DNA from: Nocardioides sp. Iso805N
GTDB lineage: Bacteria > Actinomycetota > Actinomycetes > Propionibacteriales > Nocardioidaceae
NCBI RefSeq assembly: GCF_000364605.1
Contig: NZ_KB822578.1
Span: 62,001 to 126,000, forward strand
Direction: 5' to 3'
Length of the DNA: 64,000 nt
Shown here: piece by piece, positions 34,857-42,624 of the stretch
Numbering within the stretch: the first letter of the stretch is position 1
Layout of the letters: every line of letters starts with the position of its first letter
Translations under genes and position numbers: made by a program
The notes under the pieces: model-generated
Told to the model about the DNA's origin: nothing
The model's input: only the letters and a program-made list of their open reading frames with translations
Database searches by the model: none

Positions 34857-37745
34857 GTGACCGCTGAACCGTTCGAGCTCGGTGGCCTGTCCCGGCCACG
34901 GGTGACGGCCGCCCAGGCCGAACAGGTGGCGGCCCGTTACGGCACCGTGATCGCACCCCTCGTCGAGCTCGGCAGCCAGCAGGATCGCAACTTCCTGATC
35001 GAGACCGCGCAGGGCCGGTTCGTGCTCAAGCTGGCCAACGCTGCGACCGGTGCGGCCGAGCTGGAGGCGCAGCACCTGGCGCTGCGCGAGCTGGCCGCGG
35101 CCGGCCTCGGCGTACCGCTGCCGGTGGGGGACGCGGACGGTGCCGAGCTGACCGCGACCGAGGTGGAGGGGGAGCGGCTGCTGACCCGGCTGCTGACCTT
35201 CGTCGAGGGCGAGCCGCTGATCGACGCGGAGGACTTCGGCGCCGAGCACGCCGCCGTTCTTGGCGACACCGCCGGCCGGGTGGTCGCAGCCCTCATGGAC
35301 TTCGACCATCCCGGCCTGCACCGGCGCAACCAGTGGGATCTGCGGCTCGCCGGCGACGTTGTCGCCGCGCTGCTCGACCACGTGCCGGACCAGGGTCGTC
35401 GGGCACGCCTCGCCGCGGCCCGCGAGGAGGCGCTGCGGCGGCTCGCTCCCGTCGCGGGCCGGCTGCGCGAGCAGACCATTCACGCCGACATCACCGACGA
35501 CAACGTGGTGCGCGACGCCTCGGGGCGAGTCGGCGTGATCGACTTCGGTGACCTCCAGCGCAGCTGGCGGATCGCCGAGCTCGCCGCCACCTGCGCAGCC
35601 ACGCTGACCCGCGACCCGGACCCGATGCTGCTGCTCAGCGCGGTGGAGGCCTTCGCCGCCCACGTCGCGCTGGACGACGACGAGCTCACCGCGCTGTGGC
35701 CGCTGGTGTGGCTGCGCACCGCCGTGCTGGTCGTCAGCGGTGAGCAGCAGGTCGCCCTCGACGGCGACAACGAGTACGCCGACATCCGCCGTGCAGCCGA
35801 GTGGCGCTCCTTCGCCGTCGCCACCTCGTGGGACCCCGACGAGATGGATGCCTTGATCCGGGCCGCCGCCGGCCGGCTCGGCACCCACCAGCACAGCATC
35901 GGCCGGCTGCTGCCGGCCACGATGACGCCCGCGATCCTCGATCTCTCGGTGCTCAGCCCTCTTCTGGACGGCGGGGCGTGGTTGGAGGAGGACGTCGAGG
36001 ACCGGCTCCTCACCGAGAGCGTCGATGCGGGTCGGGCGGCCGTGACGCGTTGGGCCGAGCACCGACTGACCCGGGGCCGGCCGCTCACCCCGCGACATTC
36101 CGCTCCGACGCTGGCACTCGCCGCCGACCTGGCCCTGCCCGCCGAGACGGTGCTGACCGCGCCATTCGCCGGCGGTGTCGAGCCGACCGACGACGGGCTG
36201 ATGCTGCTCGGCGACGGCATCGCGCTGTTCCTGCACGGCGCCCTGGTGCACGCGCCCGTCGGCAGTGCTGAGGGCGCTGTCGCGCAGGGCGCAGAGCTGG
36301 CCCGTGCGATCGGTCGGATCCGTGTGCAGCTCAGTGCGCTGTCCGGCGTACGCCCGCCGGCGTTCGTCACGCCGCGCTGCGAGCAGCTGTGGCGCCGGAT
36401 CAGTCCTGACCCGTCGACGCTGCTCGGCATCGACGTGGCGGCCGAGCCGGTCGATGCCGACGGTGTGTTGCAGCGGCGGGACGCCGCCTACGCGCAGGTG
36501 CAGGAGCACTACTACCGCCGACCGCCGCAGATCGAGCGCGGCTGGCGCGAGTTCCTCGTCGACACCACCGCGCAGGTGTACGTCGATGCGGTCAACAACG
36601 TCGCCACCCTGGGGCACTCGCACCCGCGCCTCGTCGAAGCGGCATCGCGGCAGTGGGCGCTGCTGAACACCAACTCGCGATTCCACTACGCCGCCGTGGC
36701 CGAGCTCGCCGAGCGGTTGGCCGAGCTCGCGCCCGAGGGGCTGGACCACGTCTTCCTGGTCAACAGCGGCAGCGAGGCGGTGGACCTGGCACTGCGGCTG
36801 GCCCTGACCGCGACCGGGCGCTCACGGATCGTGGCTGCGCGGGAGGCCTACCACGGCTGGACGATCGGCTCGGACGCCGTCTCCACCTCGCTCGGCGACA
36901 ACCCCCGCGCGCTGGAGAGCCGACCCGCCTGGGTCGAGCTGATCGACGCGCCCAACCCGGTCCGCGGCACCCACCGCGGCGCCGGCTCGGCGGCCGCCTA
37001 CCTGGCCGATCTCGACGCCCAGCTCGACGCGCTCGGGCCGGACGGTCGCGGCGAGCTGGCCGGCGTGATCCTGGAGCCGATCTTCGGCAACGGCGGCGGT
37101 GTACTGCTCCCGGAGGGGTACGTCGCGGGTGTCTACGAGCGGGTGCGCGCACTGGGCGGGCTGTGCATCTCCGATGAGGTGCAGGTCGGCTACGGCCGGC
37201 TCGGCGACCACTTCTGGGGCTTCGAGCAGCAGGGCGCCGTACCGGACATCATCACGATCGCGAAGGCGATGGGCAACGGTCAGCCGCTCGGCGCCGTACT
37301 GACGACGCGGGCGATCGCGGAGGCGTTCGCCGCGGAGGGCAGCTTCTTCTCCTCCGCCGGCGGGAGCCCGGTCAGCGCGCGGGTCGGGCTGACGGTGCTC
37401 GACGTGCTTCGCGACGAGGCCCTGCAGGACAACGCCCGAGTCGTCGGAGGTCACTTCCGCCAGCGGCTGCTGCAGTTCGCCGAGCGGCACCCGTCGATGG
37501 GTGCCGTGCACGGCATGGGCCTCTACCTGGGCGTGGAGCTCGTCTCCGACCGTGCCGCGTTCACGCCCGACGGCGTCCTGGCCGACCGGGTCTGCGAGGA
37601 ATTGCTGATGCGCGGTTGCATCGTCCAGCCCACCGGAGACCACAAGAACGTGCTGAAGATCAAGCCACCGATGGTCATCACCCGGGAGAGCGTCGACCAT
37701 GTCTGCGACGCGCTGGACGAGGTGCTGACCGAGCTGGGTGGGTGA
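34857..37745 (+). CDS. Phosphotransferase-class III aminotransferase (phospholyase-like) fusion protein
   Basis: The 962-residue protein has an APH/choline-kinase-type domain (about 1-350; catalytic loop IHADITDDNVV, then VIDFGDL). A middle region (about 400-500; VLTAPFAGGVEPTDDG...) recalls a degenerate M23-like beta domain. A class III PLP aminotransferase-fold domain (about 540-962) follows, with SGSEAVDLALRLA, DEVQVGYGR and PLP lysine in TIAKAMGNG. Related stand-alone human proteins are hydroxylysine kinase and ethanolamine-/phosphohydroxylysine phospho-lyases. One chain could thus phosphorylate an amino alcohol and then eliminate phosphate. The true substrate is unknown. GTG 34857 follows AGGAGGAG by six bases. 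Confidence 0.87.
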   Translation: MTAEPFELGGLSRPRVTAAQAEQVAARYGTVIAPLVELGSQQDRNFLIETAQGRFVLKLANAATGAAELEAQHLALRELAAAGLGVPLPVGDADGAELTATEVEGERLLTRLLTFVEGEPLIDAEDFGAEHAAVLGDTAGRVVAALMDFDHPGLHRRNQWDLRLAGDVVAALLDHVPDQGRRARLAAAREEALRRLAPVAGRLREQTIHADITDDNVVRDASGRVGVIDFGDLQRSWRIAELAATCAATLTRDPDPMLLLSAVEAFAAHVALDDDELTALWPLVWLRTAVLVVSGEQQVALDGDNEYADIRRAAEWRSFAVATSWDPDEMDALIRAAAGRLGTHQHSIGRLLPATMTPAILDLSVLSPLLDGGAWLEEDVEDRLLTESVDAGRAAVTRWAEHRLTRGRPLTPRHSAPTLALAADLALPAETVLTAPFAGGVEPTDDGLMLLGDGIALFLHGALVHAPVGSAEGAVAQGAELARAIGRIRVQLSALSGVRPPAFVTPRCEQLWRRISPDPSTLLGIDVAAEPVDADGVLQRRDAAYAQVQEHYYRRPPQIERGWREFLVDTTAQVYVDAVNNVATLGHSHPRLVEAASRQWALLNTNSRFHYAAVAELAERLAELAPEGLDHVFLVNSGSEAVDLALRLALTATGRSRIVAAREAYHGWTIGSDAVSTSLGDNPRALESRPAWVELIDAPNPVRGTHRGAGSAAAYLADLDAQLDALGPDGRGELAGVILEPIFGNGGGVLLPEGYVAGVYERVRALGGLCISDEVQVGYGRLGDHFWGFEQQGAVPDIITIAKAMGNGQPLGAVLTTRAIAEAFAAEGSFFSSAGGSPVSARVGLTVLDVLRDEALQDNARVVGGHFRQRLLQFAERHPSMGAVHGMGLYLGVELVSDRAAFTPDGVLADRVCEELLMRGCIVQPTGDHKNVLKIKPPMVITRESVDHVCDALDEVLTELGG

Positions 37746-37794
37746 TCGGCGGTCCGCCGGACGTGTTGCCCCCAACGGATGCCGCCAGCTCCGC

Positions 37795-37968
37795 TCAGGC
37801 CTCCACCGCGTTCTCGCTGAAGTCGAGGACCGGCGGCTGACGCCGGAACATCCCCGTCGAGAGGGCCAGGTAGGCGGCGCCGGTCGCCAGCCAGATCAGG
37901 CCGAGGGTGAGGGTGTGGCGCGACAGCGAGGTCCACAGCCACACCATTGATGAAGACCGGCACGACAT
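37795..37968 (-). pseudogene. Remnant of an amino-acid permease gene (start region joined to C-terminus)
   Basis: A 57-codon minus-strand frame runs from ATG 37968 through a second ATG at 37947 to a stop at 37795. From MVWLWTSLSRHTLTLGL onward it reads like the last membrane helix and tail of APC-type permeases (IWLATGAAYLAL, then FRRQPPVLDFSE). Everything N-terminal is missing, yet an operator-like site lies 14 bases upstream of ATG 37968. An internal deletion of a permease gene that served the neighbouring catabolic enzyme fits best. A genuine 50-residue one-helix protein cannot be excluded. Confidence 0.55.
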
Positions 37969-37981
37969 AACGGAGCGCCCT

Positions 37982-38000
37982 TAAATGAAAGGTATTCGTT
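37982..38000. promoter_or_regulatory. Putative TetR operator 2, between permease remnant and tetR
   Basis: The reverse strand reads ACGAATACCTTTCATTTA; compare TGAATGCCATTCATTTT at operator 1. It sits in the divergent interval between the permease remnant and tetR, 64 bases before the tetR start, where an autoregulatory site is expected. Confidence 0.6.
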
Positions 38001-38063
38001 TTCTCGCGGGACACTAGTATTTCCGGACATGACTGTGAAGACCCCTGTGGCAACGGACTTCGC

Positions 38064-38732
38064 GTGACGGGTCGACGCAGGGTGGGCCGACCGCTCACCG
38101 CGGTCCTGAGCGTCGACGGCATCGCGGCGGCAGGACTGGAGCTGCTCGACGAGCGCGGCGACTTCTCGATGGCCGAGCTGGCCCGAGCCCTCGACGTACA
38201 GGCCTCGGCGCTCTACAACCACGTCGCGGGCAAGGACGAGGTGCTCGCGCGGGTGCGTGAGCTGGTCAGCGACCGGATCGACGTCGGCGTCTTCGACCGG
38301 CTGTCGCTGGAGGAGGCGCTGCCGGTGTGGGCGCGCTCGTACCGGGTCGCCTTCGCCACCCACCCGGTGACGGTGGCGCTGTTCGCCACCCTTCCGGTCG
38401 TGCGCGCCGACCGCACGATCGCGATGTACGAGCGCGTGATCCGGGCGTTCGCGGAGTCGGGATGGCCCGAGGACGACATCCTGACCACCGTGGTGGCCCT
38501 GGAGAGCCTGATCCTCGGATCGGCGCTCGACGTGGTCGCGCCCGACGACATGCTGGATCCGGTCGGCGCCGACGGCGCGCCGGCGTTCACCGCGGCGTAC
38601 GCCGCCCAGCGCGCGGCTCTGGGGGAGATCCGGCCCGCCGACGCCGCGTTCGAGGCGGGGCTGAGCGCCATGCTGGTCGGCCTGCGCGCCCGGCTGGCGT
38701 CGCTCCGCGGCGCCCCAGGCGCGACGCCTTAG
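38064..38732 (+). CDS. TetR-family transcriptional regulator
   Basis: The 222-residue protein has an N-terminal HTH (about 25-55, FSMAELARALDVQASALYNHVAGKDEVLARV) and an all-helical ligand domain of the TetR_C type. Two similar palindromes, one beside this gene and one in front of the kinase-phospholyase gene, are its likely operators. The GTG start at 38064 overlaps the stop of a 12-codon frame starting at ATG 38029 (GTGA), a possible leader. The stop lies in a tandem 14-nt repeat (AGGCGCGACGCCT) that runs into the end of the convergent bcp gene. Confidence 0.88.
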   Translation: MTGRRRVGRPLTAVLSVDGIAAAGLELLDERGDFSMAELARALDVQASALYNHVAGKDEVLARVRELVSDRIDVGVFDRLSLEEALPVWARSYRVAFATHPVTVALFATLPVVRADRTIAMYERVIRAFAESGWPEDDILTTVVALESLILGSALDVVAPDDMLDPVGADGAPAFTAAYAAQRAALGEIRPADAAFEAGLSAMLVGLRARLASLRGAPGATP

Positions 38733-38742
38733 GCGCGACGCC

Positions 38743-39210
38743 TCAGTCGAGCTTCAGGTCGCGGCGGAGCTTGGCGACGTGGCCGGTCGCCTTGACGTTG
38801 TACTGGGCGACCTCGACCTTGCCGTCCTCGTCGATGACGACCGTCGAGCGGATGACGCCCTCGACCACCTTGCCGTAGAGCTTCTTCTCACCGAACGCGC
38901 CGTAGGCCGTGAGGACCTCCTTGGCGGGGTCCGAGAGCAGCCGGATGGTCAGGCCGTCGCGCTCACGGAACTTCGCCAGCTTCTCGGGCTTGTCGGGCGA
39001 GATGCCGACCACCTCGTAGCCGGCCGACTGGAGCGAGGCCAGCGAGTCGGTGAAGTCGCACGCCTGCTTGGTGCAACCAGGGGTCATCGCAGCGGGGTAG
39101 AAGTAGACGATCACCTTGCGGCCCCGGAAGTCCGCCAGGGAGACGGTCGCACCGGTGTCGTCGGTGAGGCTGAACTCGGGGGCGGTGTCGCCCGGGGAGA
39201 GACGGCTCAT
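38743..39210 (-). CDS. bcp: Thioredoxin-dependent peroxiredoxin, BCP/PrxQ type
   Basis: The 155-residue protein reduces hydroperoxides with thioredoxin. The peroxidatic cysteine is C46 in YFYPAAMTPGC, followed by the resolving cysteine C51 (TKQAC), the alpha2-type PrxQ arrangement. ATG 39210. It is divergent from the DUF3618 gene by 35 bases. The same bcp/DUF3618 adjacency occurs in mycobacteria (Rv2521/Rv2520c), from memory. Confidence 0.94.
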   Translation of the reverse strand: MSRLSPGDTAPEFSLTDDTGATVSLADFRGRKVIVYFYPAAMTPGCTKQACDFTDSLASLQSAGYEVVGISPDKPEKLAKFRERDGLTIRLLSDPAKEVLTAYGAFGEKKLYGKVVEGVIRSTVVIDEDGKVEVAQYNVKATGHVAKLRRDLKLD

Positions 39211-39245
39211 GGGAGCAAACCTACCGGTCCGTTATCTTGTGCAGC

Positions 39246-39506
39246 ATGGCGAACGCAGACCGCAACTCAAAGCTGGAGCGCGAGATCGAGGAGACGCGTG
39301 AGCAGTTGGCCGGCACCATCGACCAGCTGATCTACCGCGCCAGCCCCAAGACCATCGCGTCGCGTCAGGCGGCCGCGGTCAAGGCGCTCTACGTCGACCC
39401 GCGGACCGGCGAGCCCAACATGGCCAACATCGCCAAGACTGCCGGCGGTGTGCTGGGCGTGGTCGTGCTCTTCATCACGCTGCGGAAGCTCGCCTCGCGA
39501 TCGTGA
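39246..39506 (+). CDS. DUF3618 membrane protein
   Basis: The 86-residue protein has an N-terminal helix with LEREIEETREQLAGTIDQLIYRASPKTI, the DUF3618 signature, and a C-terminal membrane helix (about 62-80). Function unknown. ATG 39246 is chosen over an upstream TTG. The stop overlaps the next gene's GTG (GTGA), so the two are co-translated. Confidence 0.88.
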   Translation: MANADRNSKLEREIEETREQLAGTIDQLIYRASPKTIASRQAAAVKALYVDPRTGEPNMANIAKTAGGVLGVVVLFITLRKLASRS

Positions 39507-39829
39507 GCACGGCCAAGACTCCGATCAAGATGCTCCACGACCGCATCCTCGTGGAGCTGGACCGAGAGGCCGGGGAGCGGCGTTCCTCGGGCGGCATCGT
39601 CATCCCCGCCACGGCGGCGATGGGTGCGCGCCGGCTGGCGTGGTCGCGGGTCGTCGCGGTCGGCCCGCACGCACGGGCCGTCGAGATCGACGACCGGGTG
39701 CTGTTCGACGCCGAGGACAAGGCCGAGGTGGAGGTCGCCGGCGAGCTCTACATCGTGATGCGCGAGCGCGACGTGCACGCGGTCGCCGCGGACCGGGTCG
39801 CCAGCGAGTCGACCGGGCTCTACCTGTAG
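39503..39829 (+). CDS. Orphan GroES-family co-chaperonin-like protein
   Basis: The 108-residue protein has the Cpn10 fold: IKMLHDRILVELD at the start, SSGGIVIPATA (mobile-loop region) and VGPHARAVEIDDRVLFD. The mobile loop region continues AAMGARRLAWSRVV and lacks the canonical GroEL-contact sequence. No groEL is adjacent. It may be a specialised paralogue; the DUF3618 partner suggests a membrane-proximal role, which is speculation. GTG 39503 overlaps the previous stop. Confidence 0.8.
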   Translation: MSTAKTPIKMLHDRILVELDREAGERRSSGGIVIPATAAMGARRLAWSRVVAVGPHARAVEIDDRVLFDAEDKAEVEVAGELYIVMRERDVHAVAADRVASESTGLYL

Positions 39830-39842
39830 CCGCGCCTCTTGA

Positions 39843-40265
39843 TCAGCGCAGCAGGCCGTAGGCGCGCTGCGGCCGCAACCGCAGCACGACCCGCTGGTCG
39901 GTGACCATCGCCCGCCGATACTCCTCCCAGTCGGGGTGGTCCCTGCCGGCCACCGCCGGGTAGAGCGCGACCAGCTCGTCGGCGGCCGCGTCGTGCGGGT
40001 CGGTCGCGACGGCGGAGAGCTCGGCGTCGCACTCCAGCACCGCGTAGGACCAGAAGTCCTGCCCGTTCACGTGCAACGCGGCCCACGGCGTACGGCGGAG
40101 ATTGTGGTATTTCGCCCTCGTCGCCGTGATCGAGACCCGGATGATGCCGTGCTCGCCGACGGCGTGCACGACGTTGGACAGCTGTGGCAGGCCGTCGCGC
40201 TTGATGGTGGTGAGCACGGACTCGTGGCGTGCCCGAGCGGCCTCGAGGGCCTGGGAGATCTCCAT
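39843..40265 (-). CDS. PPOX-class F420-dependent oxidoreductase
   Basis: The 140-residue protein has the split-beta-barrel flavin/F420-binding fold (pyridoxine 5'-phosphate oxidase-like): LTTIKRDGLPQLSNVVHAVG, RVSITATRAKYHNLRRTPWAALHV, and PAVAGRDHPDWEEYRRAMV toward the end. Actinobacterial members of this subgroup use F420. Substrate unknown. The start MEISQALEAAR at 40265 is chosen; longer frames have unlikely composition. It is convergent with the GroES-like gene. Confidence 0.88.
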   Translation of the reverse strand: MEISQALEAARARHESVLTTIKRDGLPQLSNVVHAVGEHGIIRVSITATRAKYHNLRRTPWAALHVNGQDFWSYAVLECDAELSAVATDPHDAAADELVALYPAVAGRDHPDWEEYRRAMVTDQRVVLRLRPQRAYGLLR

Positions 40266-40435
40266 GCCCCCAGCATGCCCGGTGCGTGGCAGCGCTGGCG
40301 TCCTGCGGCCGTGCGGTCGATCCTGAGGGGTGTCGACAGGCTCGAGAAACTTCGGGAGTCGATGTCGAAGAGGCGGGCGGCCGTTCGACGTACGTGCGAG
40401 AAGCAACCTTCCAGCAACCAACAGGAGTGATCGAG

Positions 40436-40810
40436 ATGCCGCGTTTCATGGGATTCGTGCGGATGGAAGAGGGCGTCGGTACGCCGCCGCAGGAGCTGTT
40501 CGACGCGATGGACACCTACATCGGCGAGCAGGCCGCCAAGGGCGTCTTCCTCGACGGCGGCGGCCTGTACGGCACCGAGGACGCGGTGAACTTCATCTCC
40601 CGCAAGGGTGAGGTCAGCCGGGTCGACGGGCCCTACGCCGAGGCCAAGGAGGTCGTCGGAGGCTGGGCGATCATGCAGTACGACAGCCTGGAGGACGCCT
40701 TGGCCGACCAGCAGGAGTTCGCCGAGCTGCACGCGAAGTACTGGCCCGAGGTCACCGTGATCTCGACCTTGCGGCAGATCTCCACCGGCCCGGAGGAGCC
40801 CGGAGCCTGA
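40436..40810 (+). CDS. YciI/DGPF-domain protein
   Basis: The 124-residue protein has the ferredoxin-like YciI fold (MPRFMGFVRMEEG) with the DGPF-type motif VDGPYAEAKEVVGGWAIM. DGPF proteins are the conserved genetic partners of ECF42 sigma factors, and such a sigma factor gene follows 23 bases later. A ribosome site ACAGGAGTG lies about 10 bases upstream. Enzyme activity is unproven for the family. Confidence 0.9.
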   Translation: MPRFMGFVRMEEGVGTPPQELFDAMDTYIGEQAAKGVFLDGGGLYGTEDAVNFISRKGEVSRVDGPYAEAKEVVGGWAIMQYDSLEDALADQQEFAELHAKYWPEVTVISTLRQISTGPEEPGA

Positions 40811-40833
40811 GCCGGACTCACTACGCTGGCCTC

Positions 40834-42126
40834 GTGCCGGCACAGACCAGTACGGATGATCCCCACGGGGCCATCGTCGCCGCGTGGCGGGCCGAGTCGG
40901 CCCGCCTCGTCGGCGCACTGACCCGGATGACCCGTGACGTGGAGCTCGCCGAGGACCTCGCCCAGGACGCCCTCGTGGCCGCGCTCGAGCAATGGCCCGT
41001 CGACGGCGTACCGGTGAACCCGGGCGCGTGGCTGATGACCACCGCGAAGCGGCGGGGCATCGACCACTTCCGGCGTGCCGACAGCCTTCGTCACAAGCTC
41101 GCCGAGCTGGAGCGCGCCGGTGGGGGAGAGGAGGACGAGATGCCGGACCTCGACGCCCAGGTCGACCACATCGAGGACGACGTCCTCCGGCTCATCTTCC
41201 TGTCCTGCCACCCGTCCCTGACCGCCGAGTCCCGGGCCGCGCTGACGCTGCGGCTGGTCGGCGGCCTCACCACCGCCGAGATCGCGCGCGGGTTCCTGGT
41301 CAGCGAGTCCACCATGGGCCAGCGCATCTCGCGGGCCAAGCGGACGCTGGCGGACGCGCACGCTGAGTTCGAGCTGCCGACCGGCGCCGAGCGGACCAGG
41401 CGCCTCGACGACGTGATGGCCGTGATCTACCTGATCTTCAACGAGGGGTACGCCGCCACCGCCGGCGCGGACTGGATGCGCCCCGAGCTGGCGAGCGAGG
41501 CGATGCGGCTCGCCCGCATGCTGGCCGCGCTCGTGCCCGACGATCCCGACGCGCTCGGCCTGCAGGCCCTGCTGGAGATCCAGGGCTCGCGGATGCCGGC
41601 CCGACTCGACCAGGACGGCACCCCGGTCCTGCTGGAGGCACAGGACCGCACCCGCTGGGATCCGTTGCTGATCCGGCGCGGACTAGCCGCGCTGCAGCGG
41701 GCCGAGTCGATCGCCGCGCGCGGGACACCGGTCGGGACCTACTTCCTGCAGGCCTCGATCGCCGCCCAGCACGCCCGCGCCGGGCGCGCCGAGGACACCG
41801 ACTGGCGCCGGATCGCGGCTCTCTACGACGTCCTGGCCCAAGCAGCACCGGGTCCGGTCGTCGACGTCAACCGGGCCGTCGCCCACGGTCGGGCGTTCGG
41901 CTCGGACGCGGGGCTCGCGGTGCTGGAGGCGCTCGATCCCGAGGCCCTCGGCGACTCGCCGTTGCTGCCGAGCGTGCGCGGCGACCTGTTCGAGCGGGCC
42001 GGGCTCCATGCCGAGGCGCACGTGGCCTTCACCGAAGCCGCCGGACGCACCAGGAACGAGAGCGAGCGGGCGATCCTGCGCGGTCGGGCCGAGCAGAACC
42101 TCCGGCGTACGCCGCCGTCGGAGTGA
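40834..42126 (+). CDS. ECF42-type RNA polymerase sigma factor with C-terminal extension
   Basis: The 430-residue protein has sigma region 2 (about 15-80, with AEDLAQDALVAALEQWP), region 4 (about 125-175, LRLVGGLTTAEIARGFLVSESTMGQRISRAKRTL) and a long C-terminal extension (DUF6596/TPR-like) from about 190. The extension includes VIYLIFNEGYAA and DVNRAVAHGRAFG, features of ECF42. No anti-sigma gene is present, as expected for this group, in which the extension controls activity. It is paired with the DGPF gene just upstream, a likely target. GTG start 40834. Confidence 0.9.
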   Translation: MPAQTSTDDPHGAIVAAWRAESARLVGALTRMTRDVELAEDLAQDALVAALEQWPVDGVPVNPGAWLMTTAKRRGIDHFRRADSLRHKLAELERAGGGEEDEMPDLDAQVDHIEDDVLRLIFLSCHPSLTAESRAALTLRLVGGLTTAEIARGFLVSESTMGQRISRAKRTLADAHAEFELPTGAERTRRLDDVMAVIYLIFNEGYAATAGADWMRPELASEAMRLARMLAALVPDDPDALGLQALLEIQGSRMPARLDQDGTPVLLEAQDRTRWDPLLIRRGLAALQRAESIAARGTPVGTYFLQASIAAQHARAGRAEDTDWRRIAALYDVLAQAAPGPVVDVNRAVAHGRAFGSDAGLAVLEALDPEALGDSPLLPSVRGDLFERAGLHAEAHVAFTEAAGRTRNESERAILRGRAEQNLRRTPPSE

Positions 42127-42157
42127 GCCGCCCGGGCCGGTCGGTCGCGACGTCTGC

Positions 42158-42508
42158 TCAGGGATGCAGTCGCTGCTGCCAGTCGGCCGGGACCCGGCCC
42201 GCGGGGCCAGGGGCCGGCTGGGAGATCGGGTGACTCTGCGGATCGGGCAAGCGGGGCCCTTCGGCGTACTGCTCGTGCGGGTAGTCCCAGAACCAGTCCT
42301 CGCCCGGCTCGAAGCTCTGCACGTAGGGATGCCCGGCGCTCGCCGCGTGCTGGCTGGCGTGCTCGCCCGGTGAGGAGTCGCAACAGCCGATGTGTCCGCA
42401 CTGGGCGCAGCGGCGAAGGTGCAGCCACCAGCCGGCGGTCTCCTCACACTCGACGCAACCGGTCCCGCTCGGCACGGCCGTCAGGTCGATGCCCTGGTGA
42501 GTGCTCAC
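42158..42508 (-). CDS. UBP-type zinc-finger protein
   Basis: The 116-residue protein is mostly one ZnF-UBP domain: GCVECEETAGWWLHLRRCAQCGHIGCCDSSPGEHASQHAASAGHPYVQSFEPGEDWFWDYP, with the Cys/His zinc ligands complete. In eukaryotes this domain binds the free C-terminus of ubiquitin; bacterial versions have unknown partners. GTG 42508. It is divergent from the response regulator/thioredoxin-reductase-like gene by 116 bases, and the two probably act together. Confidence 0.88.
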   Translation of the reverse strand: MSTHQGIDLTAVPSGTGCVECEETAGWWLHLRRCAQCGHIGCCDSSPGEHASQHAASAGHPYVQSFEPGEDWFWDYPHEQYAEGPRLPDPQSHPISQPAPGPAGRVPADWQQRLHP

Positions 42509-42624
42509 AAGATCCCTCTCGCTCTCGTCCGCTGTGCGCGGCGCTGCCACCATCCTCGCCCGGATCCTCCGTCAGCGACAGCAGCGAGCAGGGCGAACTG
42601 CCTGGACATCGCACCTACGCTGGA

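Noticed and set aside
34712..38732. Genomic island integrated at the tRNA gene
   Set aside because: I found no second copy of the tRNA 3' end downstream and no integrase, so the adjacency of tRNA and catabolic genes is not evidence of integration by itself.
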